DNA from: an uncultured Candidatus Berkelbacteria bacterium
GTDB taxonomy: Bacteria; Patescibacteriota; UBA1384; 2-12-FULL-50-11
DNA: 42,717 nt
Assembly (NCBI GenBank): GCA_903839975.1
Contig: CAIMEH010000023.1
Coordinates: 1-42,717 of the forward strand
Direction of reading: 5' to 3'
Shown here: positions 28,760 to 38,221 of the stretch, in pieces
How the letters are laid out: each line of letters starts with the position of its first letter
Numbering within the stretch: position 1 is the first letter of the stretch
The notes under the pieces: generated by a model
Databases searched by the model: none
What the model saw: only the letters and a program-made list of their open reading frames with translations
Told to the model about the DNA's origin: nothing
Position numbers and translations under genes: made by a program

Positions 28760-29692
28760 ATGCTACAAATACGGGACAACGTCCCGCTTGCCCCGCTTAC
28801 CACCTTTAAGGTCGGTGGCCCTGCTAAGAAATATGTTTGTGTTAGCACGGTTGAAGAACTTCAGGAAGCCTTAGCTTTGGCCAAAAAAGGCGGCTGGAAA
28901 TTCTTTATTCTTGGTGGTGGCAGTAATCTAATTGTTTCGAGTAAGGGTTTTGATGGCTTGGTCATTCACTTAAATATTTCAACAATTATTACAGCTAATC
29001 GAAAAATTATTGCTGGAGCTGGAGCAGTATTAGCAGATGTTGTGAAGGTTGCCATAGAAGAAGGGTTCTCTGGTCTTGAGTGGGCCGGTGGGTTACCAGG
29101 TACTTTCGGCGGCGCCATTCGCGGCAACGCTGGGGCTTTTGGTGGCGAGATGAAAGATAATATCGAGTCGGTAAGTTCTATCGATCCTGACACTGGCGAA
29201 CTTTCTACATATTCGAATGCGGCGTGCAATTTTGAGTACCGCGGCAGTCGCTTCAAGAAAAATGAAGGCGAAATAATTGTTACTGGCACGATTAAATTGA
29301 GTAAAGGGAATCCGGAAACTATTAAAGCAGGAGTTGATAGTCATATTGAGTACAGGCACAAAAATCACCCGATGGAGTTCCCATGCGCAGGCTCGGTTTT
29401 TAAAAATGTTCCAATCGAGGATTTTCCCAGGGAGTACCTAAAACCATTCGAGACTTTTATTAAAAACGATCCATTTCCAATTATTCCCGTTGCAAGAATT
29501 ATTTTAGCGGCCGGTCTATCTGGAACCAAACAGGGCGGTGCCGAACTTAGCACTAAGCACTGCAATTTTATTATTAATAAAGATAAAGCTAAACCAGAAG
29601 ATATTACTGCATTAATCCGCCAAATCCGTCAGGCTGTTATGAAAAAATACGGCATTGAGCTGGAGATTGAACAAGAATTAGTTGGGTTTTAG
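28760..29692 (+). CDS. murB: UDP-N-acetylenolpyruvoylglucosamine reductase
   Basis: APLTTFKVGGPAKKYV; FILGGGSNLIVSSKGFDGLVI; EWAGGLPGTFGGAIRGNAGAFGGEM. Confidence 0.95.
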   Translation: MLQIRDNVPLAPLTTFKVGGPAKKYVCVSTVEELQEALALAKKGGWKFFILGGGSNLIVSSKGFDGLVIHLNISTIITANRKIIAGAGAVLADVVKVAIEEGFSGLEWAGGLPGTFGGAIRGNAGAFGGEMKDNIESVSSIDPDTGELSTYSNAACNFEYRGSRFKKNEGEIIVTGTIKLSKGNPETIKAGVDSHIEYRHKNHPMEFPCAGSVFKNVPIEDFPREYLKPFETFIKNDPFPIIPVARIILAAGLSGTKQGGAELSTKHCNFIINKDKAKPEDITALIRQIRQAVMKKYGIELEIEQELVGF

Positions 29693-29832
29693 ACAAATCT
29701 ATTTCCTTGCGACACGCAGTTAATTTTTCCGGCGAAAATTACTGCTCTTACTCGGCTATTCTACGGCCTATCGGTAGACCGAGCTAGAATAGCCTCCGTA
29801 CGGTCGCAAAGAAACATATTTATCTAAAACCC
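29684..29832. repeat. ~149-bp element with 30-nt imperfect terminal inverted repeats
   Basis: Left gggttttagacaaatctatttccttgcgac; reverse complement of right end gggttttagataaatatgtttctttgcgac (26/30 identical); inner inverted repeat ggctattcta/tagaatagcc. Confidence 0.8.
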
Positions 29833-29867
29833 TTGTAGGGAGAGGGAAGTTATGGATTAATGGAATT

Positions 29868-30386
29868 ATGTTAGTTGTTCCGCATTTAATTTTTGGGGCG
29901 GCCTTGGGGCAAGCGGTTAACGATTTGCCTGGTGCAACGGTATTAGCTTTTGGTTTGGGCGTTGCCTCTCATTATTTTCTAGATTCATTGCCGCACTGGG
30001 AGAGATTAGTTGGTTACAAAGGTTCGGATTTCGATCCTGCCCGGCCTGCTAGTGAGTGGCCAAGAGGGTATTTAATTCATGCGACTATCGACGTGATTCT
30101 TGCAGCGTTATTATTGGTTTATTTAATGTGGCGAGTGCCTCACGGGCAATTTTACCAAAATCCTGTTTTTTGGGGCGCTTTAGGCGCAGTTCTGCCAGAT
30201 TTGCTTGATAATGTGCCATTCTGGAGCGGCAAAATTGCCAATTGGCCAATTTTCAAGCAAGAGCGATATATCCACAGATATTTCCATATTACCGATGAAT
30301 CACAGCAACACATGCCAAAATATTTGGGCCTAGTCACTCAGATAGCAGTCTTTCTTTTCGGCGCCTGGATAATTTTAATGTCTTAA
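29868..30386 (+). CDS. Hypothetical membrane protein (membrane-bound hydrolase-like)
   Basis: MLVVPHLIFGAALG...ASHYFLDSLPHWE; DLLDNVPFW. Confidence 0.65.
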   Translation: MLVVPHLIFGAALGQAVNDLPGATVLAFGLGVASHYFLDSLPHWERLVGYKGSDFDPARPASEWPRGYLIHATIDVILAALLLVYLMWRVPHGQFYQNPVFWGALGAVLPDLLDNVPFWSGKIANWPIFKQERYIHRYFHITDESQQHMPKYLGLVTQIAVFLFGAWIILMS

Positions 30387-30590
30387 ATGGGATTTTTTGC
30401 TCGATTATTTATAAGTATTCTAATGTTTGGCGGCGGAGTGGTTTCTGTAAAATATAGCTACCAGATTGTGCAGATGTTCGGCCATGCCGACCTAGCCGAG
30501 AAATACCTCGGTACCGCCGGCACTTACACTATGTGGAAGCTGCTCGGAATCGCCCTGATGATTGGCGCCATTTGGTACTTGTTTAGCTAA
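30387..30590 (+). CDS. Small membrane hypothetical protein
   Basis: 67 aa, two TM segments, immediately after upstream stop. Confidence 0.6.
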   Translation: MGFFARLFISILMFGGGVVSVKYSYQIVQMFGHADLAEKYLGTAGTYTMWKLLGIALMIGAIWYLFS

Positions 30591-30681
30591 TTTTTCGGTT
30601 TTTGTTCGTGATTGACGAACACTCCTTCACTGTTAGTATGACGACAGTGCTCGTTGCACATAATTTACAGGAGGAAGGTCT

Positions 30682-31323
30682 TTGAAAAGAACTGATGGTA
30701 GAAAATTGGTGATGTCGAGAGATGGTATTGAAATGTCGATGGAGATATTCAAAACCAACGATCAATCACTTAATCCTTATATGAAGAAGATAATCAACGA
30801 CTACGAGACAATCTTCAAAATCGTTGAAGGGCATAGAGCTCAAGGACACAGAATTGTTGCCACTATCGGCAGCTGGGACGGAGTCCACGAAGGACAGTTC
30901 CGCTATTTGTTGAAGGCATCACAACTTGGAGATTTCTTAGTTGTTGGTGTCGACTCCGATCGTTCAATCAAGCTCTACAAGACAGCAGACTGGCGGCCAG
31001 TTAGGAATCAGGAGCGACGCTCAGAACTGGTGGCTTATCCGGAATACGTCGACGTTGTTACTTTGGTGGATGACGTTGATGATGCCGGTATCTGGCAGTT
31101 GGGTCTGCTTAAGCTTATTAGGCCAGATACGTACGTAGCCGTCACCGACAGCTATCCGAAAGGACAGCTTGAAGAGATTGCGAAGATCTGCGGTGAGCTT
31201 GTCGTGTTAGAGCCACAGAGCATCGGCATCTCCTCAACAAAGGAGGTTGAAGAAGTGCTCTTGAAGCGTTTGGATAAGGGCTACAGGCTAATGGTTGAAG
31301 ACATTAAGGCGGGGAAGATATGA
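30682..31323 (+). CDS. Cytidylyltransferase-like nucleotidyltransferase
   Basis: RIVATIGSWDGVHEGQFRYLLKASQLGDFLVVGVDSDRSIKLYK; ISSTKEVEE; SD aggagga upstream. Confidence 0.7.
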   Translation: MKRTDGRKLVMSRDGIEMSMEIFKTNDQSLNPYMKKIINDYETIFKIVEGHRAQGHRIVATIGSWDGVHEGQFRYLLKASQLGDFLVVGVDSDRSIKLYKTADWRPVRNQERRSELVAYPEYVDVVTLVDDVDDAGIWQLGLLKLIRPDTYVAVTDSYPKGQLEEIAKICGELVVLEPQSIGISSTKEVEEVLLKRLDKGYRLMVEDIKAGKI

Positions 31324-32186
31324 GCAACCAAATTGTCATCGCTTACTTTCCAGTGTTCCATGGCGGCGTTCGAGACTTCATTCGGCGAACTTGTCAGAAT
31401 CCAGGCACCAGGCTGATGCTGGTTGACGAAGGTCTGGCTAAACAGTTGAGTGGGATCGACGAGCCCTATATGGTCTCAGCTTGGGATATGGCCAGAGGTC
31501 TTGGAAAGCTACTTTCTATGGACGATCTTGACGTGAGAGTTCTCGACATGACCAACCTAAGGCTACTGCCGAATTGGGATCTTGTCGTGGCCCAAAGTCG
31601 CGTTTGCCGATTGTTAGTTGAAAAATACTTAAGCAACTGGCAAGTGACTTTTGACTCTGCGTTTGTCCATTGGGATCACGACAACGTAATGGCCGAGAGC
31701 ACGTTCCCGACCGATAGGGTGGTGACCCTTGACGAGTTTGTTACCGGGATCGTTGAACGAGCCTACGCCGAAGCGGCTAAATCCCCGTGCTATTGGCGAC
31801 AAGTTGGTGCCGTAGCTTACCGAGACGGGAAAATATTGGGGGCTGCAGATGCTTACAATACCTACTGTCCGACAGACGATACTGGTTACGCCGAAGGTGA
31901 CGTTAGAACCTATGTTGAGGCTGGAACGAAGAGCGAAATTTGCAATTCAATCCATGCTGAAGCGAAACTGACGGCGATCGTTGCGAAAAACGGTGACAAT
32001 CTTGTCGGTGCCTCCGTCTATGTAACTTGCGCTCCTTGTATTGGTTGCGCTCAACTCTTAATTGAGCACGGCGTCAAACAAATCGCCTTCAGTACTGGTG
32101 GCGCCTACGTTGGCGTCGATCGGCTACTTAAGGATGCTGGCGTTGAAACTGTCAAGGTACAACTACCAGACGACTACTTTGTCTAA
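31320..32186 (+). CDS. Cytidine/deoxycytidylate deaminase-family protein with ~145-aa N-terminal extension
   Basis: HAEAKLTAIV...VYVTCAPCIGCAQLLIEHGVKQI zinc-deaminase motifs; ATGA overlap with 30682 ORF. Confidence 0.82.
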   Translation: MSNQIVIAYFPVFHGGVRDFIRRTCQNPGTRLMLVDEGLAKQLSGIDEPYMVSAWDMARGLGKLLSMDDLDVRVLDMTNLRLLPNWDLVVAQSRVCRLLVEKYLSNWQVTFDSAFVHWDHDNVMAESTFPTDRVVTLDEFVTGIVERAYAEAAKSPCYWRQVGAVAYRDGKILGAADAYNTYCPTDDTGYAEGDVRTYVEAGTKSEICNSIHAEAKLTAIVAKNGDNLVGASVYVTCAPCIGCAQLLIEHGVKQIAFSTGGAYVGVDRLLKDAGVETVKVQLPDDYFV

Positions 32187-32198
32187 ACTTTACAAAAA

Positions 32199-32221
32199 CC
32201 CCCAGGCTTGCGCCTAGGGGG
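32199..32221. terminator. Bidirectional terminator between convergent genes
   Basis: cccccaggc-ttg-cgcctaggggg with flanking A and T runs. Confidence 0.8.
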
Positions 32222-32238
32222 ATTTTTTTTGGCTATTA

Positions 32239-32718
32239 CTAGCCGATGGGGAAGTAGTAAGGTATTGCCCTACCTGTTTCTTTGTCGATCTTAGGGACGA
32301 TCATTGGCCAGTGGATGTGTTTGCAGGTAGCACCGGTACGCTTAGTGTTGCCACTTCGTAGGGTTAGCCCAAAACCATCCAAATTAAATTCTTCGGTTGC
32401 CCAAGTGACAAGCCGATGAATTGCCTCATAATCACCTAAGGTGAGCTGAAACTGATTTTCAATGTGCCGGGTCGGGAGGATTAACCAGTAATGTTCGACA
32501 TTTTCCGGAATCTCGAATCTCTCAGTGATGATCCATTCGTGATCAGTGCCTTCGCAAGCTCTTGCCAGAATTGGTTTGGGATGAACACTGAGTGTGCACA
32601 GCCCACACTCTTCATCCGCAAGCTTGCTAAGCATAGTCTCGTACTGTTTATCGCCCCGGGTATAGTGTGGGTCGTGATGAATAGGCTCGGTCATGTTTGC
32701 CTCTCGTAAACCTTCCAA
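32239..32718 (-). CDS. HIT-like family protein
   Basis: ERFEIPENVEHYWLILPTRHIENQFQLTLGDYEAIHRL...KHIHWPMIVP. Confidence 0.65.
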   Translation of the reverse strand: MEGLREANMTEPIHHDPHYTRGDKQYETMLSKLADEECGLCTLSVHPKPILARACEGTDHEWIITERFEIPENVEHYWLILPTRHIENQFQLTLGDYEAIHRLVTWATEEFNLDGFGLTLRSGNTKRTGATCKHIHWPMIVPKIDKETGRAIPYYFPIG

Positions 32719-33254
32719 TTGAATGGATAGGAATTTCGGTCGTCAGTATCCCAATGCCAATCGCTGACAAGCTGCCATTGATTTGGATCGAGATCTGGAA
32801 AAAAAGTATCGCCTTCGAATTCGGCGTCGATCTGGGTTATGTAAACCCGGTCAACTAAACCTAGTCTTAGGGCAAGTTCGTAGATCTGACCGCCACCGAG
32901 AATAAATATCTCGGGGTTGTCTGTCTTGTCTTTTATTGAGGCCAGCCGTACTGCTTCTTTAAGATTTCTCCTTAGGGCGGTGATACGGCGATGTTTCTGC
33001 TTGTCCCAGCCCGGATGGCTATCGAGGCGATAGCCAGGAGTCTGTGACAATACCACGTTTTGCCGACCCTTTAATGGGCCAGCTAACGACTGATAAGTTC
33101 GTCGTCCCATTATGACCGGATGGCTGTAGGTGGTTCGCAAGAAATAAATCATGTCCTCCTTCAGTTTTCCCATCCAGGGAATGGTATTATTGGCACCGAT
33201 TACCCCGTTACGGGAGCGGGCCACGATGATCGATACGTTGGGTTTGTTTTTCAT
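32691..33254 (-). CDS. folA: Dihydrofolate reductase
   Basis: SIIVARSRNGVIGANNTIPW; PVIMGRRTYQSL; FILGGGQIYELAL; VYITQIDAEFEGDTFFP. Confidence 0.94.
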   Translation of the reverse strand: MKNKPNVSIIVARSRNGVIGANNTIPWMGKLKEDMIYFLRTTYSHPVIMGRRTYQSLAGPLKGRQNVVLSQTPGYRLDSHPGWDKQKHRRITALRRNLKEAVRLASIKDKTDNPEIFILGGGQIYELALRLGLVDRVYITQIDAEFEGDTFFPDLDPNQWQLVSDWHWDTDDRNSYPFNWKVYERQT

Positions 33255-34276
33255 TGTAGTACCGGAATCCCTTTTATCGCGGGGTGAGGGTAGTAACCAC
33301 TCAACATTATGTCTTGTGGCTTAAAGCCAAAGATGTCCGTCTTCTGAGGATGGAGTTTTATCGTAGGTAGAGGACGTCGATCCCGACCTAGGAAATCTCT
33401 TAGCTCTTGGCCTCGACGATTCTGCTCGGGCAGTTTACTGTCGAAAGTGTAAAGCTCCTCAATCTGTCGTTCATTTTTTAGCGCCCAATCTGTCACACGC
33501 TCATCGATCTCCATAATCTGCTCGCCTTTCTCGTCGAATCTACCGGTAGGGTAGAGTAGGTCGAGAAGCATAGCGACTTGATTGAGGTAGATGTGGCAAT
33601 CATGAATAGTATGTTCCATGCCAGTTACTTTGTAGCCGGCGCACTGGCCAACCATCTCAGTAAACATAGCGTACTGAAACATATTAAACGGACCGCCGAC
33701 GAGCAGGTCGCAAGCTCGTTGTACGTGGTGCGTCCGGAGCCGTCCGCCTTCAATAAAGAAGTGAACGTCGCCGTGGCAGCAAGTTATGAACTGGTGAGGA
33801 AGATCCTTGGGGTTGAAGGTAGTGATCTGAAGTCGCCGATCGTATGGATTGTTTTTCATGTCCTCCATTAATCGGGCGATTTGATCAACACCATCACTCT
33901 TATATCTTCCGGTTTTCATACGAGTGGCGCCGTAGTTGCGGAATTGGTGACCGTAGATCGGACCAAGGTTTCCCTTGGGGCGTCGCCATTGAGGAAGCGC
34001 TCTGGTATTGGGCAAATCCCATTGATCCCAGATATGGACGTCTTGATCGAGCAACGGTTTCAAGTCCGTACTGCCAGACAACATCCAGAGAAATTCTACC
34101 TGTGCCGCTCTGACAGAGCCGCGCAGATCGCGGGAAGTAAGTAGCGGGTGACCGACAGAAAAGTCGAATGTCATTTTTGGTACACGACGAAGTCGTAGGC
34201 AACTAACGCCTTGAACGCTTGGGACAGCTGTTCCTTGCGTCAGCACCTCTTTCACTAAATCGAGATACTGTTTCAT
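33251..34276 (-). CDS. thyA: Thymidylate synthase
   Basis: LGPIYGHQFRNYGA; DRRLQITTFNPKDL; CDLLVGGPFNMFQYA; HTIHDCHIYLNQV. Confidence 0.93.
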   Translation of the reverse strand: MKQYLDLVKEVLTQGTAVPSVQGVSCLRLRRVPKMTFDFSVGHPLLTSRDLRGSVRAAQVEFLWMLSGSTDLKPLLDQDVHIWDQWDLPNTRALPQWRRPKGNLGPIYGHQFRNYGATRMKTGRYKSDGVDQIARLMEDMKNNPYDRRLQITTFNPKDLPHQFITCCHGDVHFFIEGGRLRTHHVQRACDLLVGGPFNMFQYAMFTEMVGQCAGYKVTGMEHTIHDCHIYLNQVAMLLDLLYPTGRFDEKGEQIMEIDERVTDWALKNERQIEELYTFDSKLPEQNRRGQELRDFLGRDRRPLPTIKLHPQKTDIFGFKPQDIMLSGYYPHPAIKGIPVLQ

Positions 34277-34368
34277 CTATTTTCTCCTAATTGGAAATGT
34301 GCTGAACGCACTGGAGACAGTATATTAAAATATCAGCTAAGTTCAACCAGTAAATAATCAATAAGAAA

Positions 34369-34389
34369 CAGCCCCGCAATGCGGGGCTG
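34369..34389 (-). terminator. Terminator of ORF 34408-34785
   Basis: cagccccgcaatgcggggctg followed on minus strand by tttcttattg. Confidence 0.75.
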
Positions 34390-34407
34390 TGGATGACACT
34401 TGCTTGT

Positions 34408-34785
34408 TTAGTGCCTTGAAAGCATGTATCTCGAGGTTAGGACGTAGTTCTTGTCCTCGCAGATGACTCTGAACGAGAGTCCGTCACGGGTTCTCTTCCA
34501 GCAAATGTACTTTGGCGGGCTGCCGATGCTCATATCGCCAGGGTAGAGCTCGCCGTTGTACATAACTTGCCAGATGTTCAGTTCGTAGGTGTATTTGCCG
34601 ACCTTGCCAGTAATAATGGCGACGACTTCAACATCCATCTCTGAATTCGGGAAGTATGAGAAGGTGATATCATCACCAATTCTTACCTCCGGAACTGGCT
34701 GGTAGGCTTTTTTCTCTCCAGGCACCTTACATGCCTTCTCGATCATAAGCCTTGCTTGATCCATTTTTAACATTGCGACTACCAT
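34408..34785 (-). CDS. Hypothetical protein
   Basis: 125 aa, SD caaggaga upstream, terminator downstream. Confidence 0.65.
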   Translation of the reverse strand: MVVAMLKMDQARLMIEKACKVPGEKKAYQPVPEVRIGDDITFSYFPNSEMDVEVVAIITGKVGKYTYELNIWQVMYNGELYPGDMSIGSPPKYICWKRTRDGLSFRVICEDKNYVLTSRYMLSRH

Positions 34786-34930
34786 TCACATTCTCCTTGA
34801 GACAAGTTATGAGTATTATAATTGGTTGTTGGATAACTTTCAATCATGTATCCACTGACTTTTGGGTAAATAACTGGTAAAATTAGTTAGTAATTTGGGT
34901 ATTAGGCTTTTTGCAGCCCTCGTTACACTT

Positions 34931-35003
34931 GGGCTGCTAGCTCATTTGGTAGAGCACCGCCTTTGCATGGCGGGGGTGCGGGGTTCGAATCCCCGGCAGT
35001 CCA
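34931..35003 (+). tRNA. tRNA-Ala(TGC)
   Basis: GGGCTGCTAGCTCATTTGGTAGAGCACCGCCTTTGCATGGCGGGGGTGCGGGGTTCGAATCCCCGGCAGTCCA; loop TTTGCAT. Confidence 0.95.
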
Positions 35004-35035
35004 CAATGATTTAGTCACTAGGGAGCGCAAATTAA

Positions 35036-35485
35036 TTGAGTAGTGATAGTCGGGAATGGACGGTTGGCTTAATAAAAGGCAGAGCCGTTGAGGATGGCTT
35101 TTGGGTGGACATTCTCAAGCAAATTGAGGATAAAACCTATCTGGAAGTTGCGCAGTTGTGCATGTTCTACGCCGATGAGGCTTTTGCTAGGAGGTTCTAC
35201 TCGGAGCATAGCCAGGAACCAAACTTTGAGCTGATTATTCCTCAGATTGCTAACAAGACCATTATCGCAATGAAGCTTGTTGGAGACGACGCCATCGAGG
35301 TTTGGCGCAAGCTAATGGGCAGCTACAAGTTCGGCGAACGCGAGCCTGGAACGATTCGGCATAAGTATATGGGGTATAGTAATATTCCCTACGAAGATTC
35401 GATTGTTCACGGATCAGTTTCGCCGGTTGCGGCAAACAACGAGTATGGGGTTTGTCCTTTAAGAGACCTGCCCCAAAAACCATGA
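35036..35485 (+). CDS. Divergent nucleoside diphosphate kinase-like protein (TTG start)
   Basis: TVGLIKGRAVEDG...KLVGDDAIEVWRKLMG...EPGTIRHKYMG...EDSIVHGSVSPVAANNE resembles NDK elements around the catalytic His. Confidence 0.65.
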   Translation: MSSDSREWTVGLIKGRAVEDGFWVDILKQIEDKTYLEVAQLCMFYADEAFARRFYSEHSQEPNFELIIPQIANKTIIAMKLVGDDAIEVWRKLMGSYKFGEREPGTIRHKYMGYSNIPYEDSIVHGSVSPVAANNEYGVCPLRDLPQKP

Positions 35486-35523
35486 AACTACTTTGGCCGT
35501 TTGTCCTTCGGGACGAGCGGCTA

Positions 35524-35925
35524 TTATTTACCGAGATATTTAACGATTACGTCCAGATATAGGCCAGCAATCAGAGCTAGAGCTGAGCAAACAAAAATAA
35601 AAATATAATTCCACTTCTCTTTAGTGGATTGCAGTGTCGTGAAAATATAGCCAATAGCTTCTTTATCCTCCGAACTTAGTTCGGAGATATTATTAACTTT
35701 TTCCGACAGTTTATTTTCTTTAATTAAGTTTGAGCGCAATTCAGATATCTGATAGCGATGGGCGAAATAGAGAATAAAGCCAACTGTGCCGATATACCAC
35801 GATATTTTTAGCCAGATTGGGTCAACGTGGGTGAGCACAACCACGATTCTGTAGGCTAACGTAGAGATAATACCGACCCAGAAATAAAACGAACGTACAA
35901 ACGGTGAGTGAACTACTGGTTTCAT
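35524..35925 (-). CDS. Hypothetical membrane protein
   Basis: 133 aa with TM segments. Confidence 0.6.
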   Translation of the reverse strand: MKPVVHSPFVRSFYFWVGIISTLAYRIVVVLTHVDPIWLKISWYIGTVGFILYFAHRYQISELRSNLIKENKLSEKVNNISELSSEDKEAIGYIFTTLQSTKEKWNYIFIFVCSALALIAGLYLDVIVKYLGK

Positions 35926-35937
35926 AAACTAACTATA

Positions 35938-36741
35938 TCAAATTGAGATGTCGCGTTTCTGAAAAATAAATAGGGCTAGACCAGTAGTAATTACAATAAC
36001 TAGGCCAAAAACCAAGTACGACCAATGGTCATAGATACCTTTCTGCAAAATATCGGTTGAATTAAAGTAGTAGAAGAAAGAGCCGTACTTAAGGTTGATT
36101 AAACTATCTTTTAGGCCGGAGACTATCTTTAACACGTACATGACAACAAGAACCCCGGCCATAATTCCGTTGACCCGACCCTTGTCGGAGAACATCACCG
36201 AGAGAAGTGTAGACAAACTAAGGATAGATAAACCAAGTAAAAGTCCGTAAACGCTTAACATCGCAAACCTGCCAAAGTGGAAACTAAGATTAAACATTTT
36301 GGCGAAGACCGGCGTAGACATAACAGTCAATATGGTAAAAACGCCAATAACATAAACGCCAGCCAAGTATTTTTCCCAGAATATTTTGGTTCGAGAGATT
36401 GGCTGGGCCAAAATTAGACCCATACTGCCTTTATCTATTTCGCCGGCGATAGCACCGGCACCCAGTGAGACGCCCAGAAACATTAGCATTATCGGCCAGA
36501 TTAGGCCGAAGTTTTCCGTACTTAGGTAGCCTTCAAGGGTGTTGAAGGCGTCCATCGAAAAGTTAAATGCTTTTAATACGCCTTGAGGGTAAGCAGCGAG
36601 CAAGCTGTTCATCACCGATATCTGGCTTTGAATCGTTGGGTAAAGCCCAACGTACAGCAGAATTAGGCCCATTCCACCTAAGGTGAAGGCTAAAATCGAG
36701 GTTCGGCGTTCTCTGACGGTTGTGCGGAAAATTGTAAACAT
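35938..36741 (-). CDS. ABC-2 type transporter permease
   Basis: Multi-TM; GEIDKGSMGLILAQPISRTKIFWEKYLAG. Confidence 0.88.
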   Translation of the reverse strand: MFTIFRTTVRERRTSILAFTLGGMGLILLYVGLYPTIQSQISVMNSLLAAYPQGVLKAFNFSMDAFNTLEGYLSTENFGLIWPIMLMFLGVSLGAGAIAGEIDKGSMGLILAQPISRTKIFWEKYLAGVYVIGVFTILTVMSTPVFAKMFNLSFHFGRFAMLSVYGLLLGLSILSLSTLLSVMFSDKGRVNGIMAGVLVVMYVLKIVSGLKDSLINLKYGSFFYYFNSTDILQKGIYDHWSYLVFGLVIVITTGLALFIFQKRDISI

Positions 36742-37637
36742 TACCTGTAAACCTCCATAAATATCTCTTCCAAACTGGCGTGACTAACTTCAATGTCTTT
36801 AATCGGCAACTTGGCGATTACTGCTAGCAGCTCAGTCGGCTCGCCTTTGGCTTCTAGGACAACACTTGATGGCGAGAAAGTCACAATTTTTACATCCTTA
36901 ATATTAAACAAACTTCTTTCCACTGGTTCGGAGAATAAAAGTGAGAACTTATGGAGGCTTTTCTCTCGCAAGCTTTCAAGTGTTTCTTCGGCGGCTAATT
37001 TGCCTTGGCGAATAATAGCAACACTGTCACAGATTCGTTCTACTTCTGGCAGATTGTGCGATGACATAAAAACGGTACCGCCACTCTGTTTGTACTCGTG
37101 AATTAGCTCGTAGAAACTATTCTGCAACAGTGGATCCAGGCCTTGTGTTGGTTCATCGAGCACTAGGATTTTTGGTTTGCCTAGCATGGCTAAAATAATG
37201 CCTAATTTCTGCTTGTTGCCGCTAGATAGGGTTCGGACTTTTACCTTTGGGTTAAAATCTAATTTTTTAATTAGTTCGTCGGGATATTCGTTGATACCGC
37301 GCAGTTTGCTGACGAATTTAATATGATCACGGCCATTCCAGTTTTCATAATAGTGATGGTCGGCTGGCAGGTAACCAATAATACTTTTTATCTCAACCGT
37401 GTCTATTTGTGAATCTTTACCAAATACGGTCACTTTCCCTGAGTTGGCGCGAATGAAATCCATCATGCAACGGATAGCGGTGGTCTTGCCAGCGCCGTTT
37501 GGCCCCAAAAAACCAAAAATCTGACCTTCCTTAACTGAAAAGGTCACGTCATTAACAGCCACTAATTTACCAAATGATTTTGTTAGGTTGGTGAAAGTTA
37601 TTGCCGACATCTTGTCACTATAGTAGCACTGTGGCAT
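36741..37637 (-). CDS. ABC transporter ATP-binding protein
   Basis: GFLGPNGAGKTTAIRCMM (Walker A), LSSGNKQKLGI, KILVLDEPTQGLDP. Confidence 0.95.
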   Translation of the reverse strand: MPQCYYSDKMSAITFTNLTKSFGKLVAVNDVTFSVKEGQIFGFLGPNGAGKTTAIRCMMDFIRANSGKVTVFGKDSQIDTVEIKSIIGYLPADHHYYENWNGRDHIKFVSKLRGINEYPDELIKKLDFNPKVKVRTLSSGNKQKLGIILAMLGKPKILVLDEPTQGLDPLLQNSFYELIHEYKQSGGTVFMSSHNLPEVERICDSVAIIRQGKLAAEETLESLREKSLHKFSLLFSEPVERSLFNIKDVKIVTFSPSSVVLEAKGEPTELLAVIAKLPIKDIEVSHASLEEIFMEVYR

Positions 37638-37648
37638 AACTTATTTAA

Positions 37649-38137
37649 ATGGCAGAGTCGCAATATCTTCACGAGGTAGCAATCACGGCCATTATTTTAG
37701 ATGGCGACAAATACTTAATTACCCGTCGTTCGCCGAACAAAAAAAGATTTCCGGGCATGTGGACAGTTCCGGGCGGCAAGCTAGAATCAAAAGATTATCT
37801 AGAGCTACCGAAAGATAGCGAATTTTACTGGTACAACGTGCTGGAGCGAACTTTGGCTCGTGAAGTGAAGGAAGAAGTGGGGATTAAGGTTAAAAATGTG
37901 AAATATCTAACTTCTTTGGCAACCGTACATAAAGACGGCAGTCCATCGATTGTCATCTCCTGCACTGCCGAATATGTCTCGGGCGACGTGAAACTTCAGG
38001 AAGAAGAAACCGACAAATTCGCTTGGGTCACAATTAGTGAAGCTAAAAACTACGAACTTATCGACGGAATCTATGAAGAACTGGTGATGGTAAAGAAGAT
38101 TAAGGCTGGCGAGCAGAACGTGCTCTGGCAGAAATAG
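37649..38137 (+). CDS. NUDIX hydrolase
   Basis: GGKLESKDYL...AREVKEEVGI Nudix box (with insertion). Confidence 0.88.
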   Translation: MAESQYLHEVAITAIILDGDKYLITRRSPNKKRFPGMWTVPGGKLESKDYLELPKDSEFYWYNVLERTLAREVKEEVGIKVKNVKYLTSLATVHKDGSPSIVISCTAEYVSGDVKLQEEETDKFAWVTISEAKNYELIDGIYEELVMVKKIKAGEQNVLWQK

Positions 38138-38221
38138 TTGACTAATTAGCGCGATTCTAAATTAATGCTATCTTTGATGAACAACGGCTGTTTTGGACGT
38201 TAATATTCAAGGAGGATTGTT

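Noticed and set aside
33578-34202. Multiple ORFs antisense to thyA
   Set aside because: Overlap a full-length, motif-supported thyA; no family resemblance.
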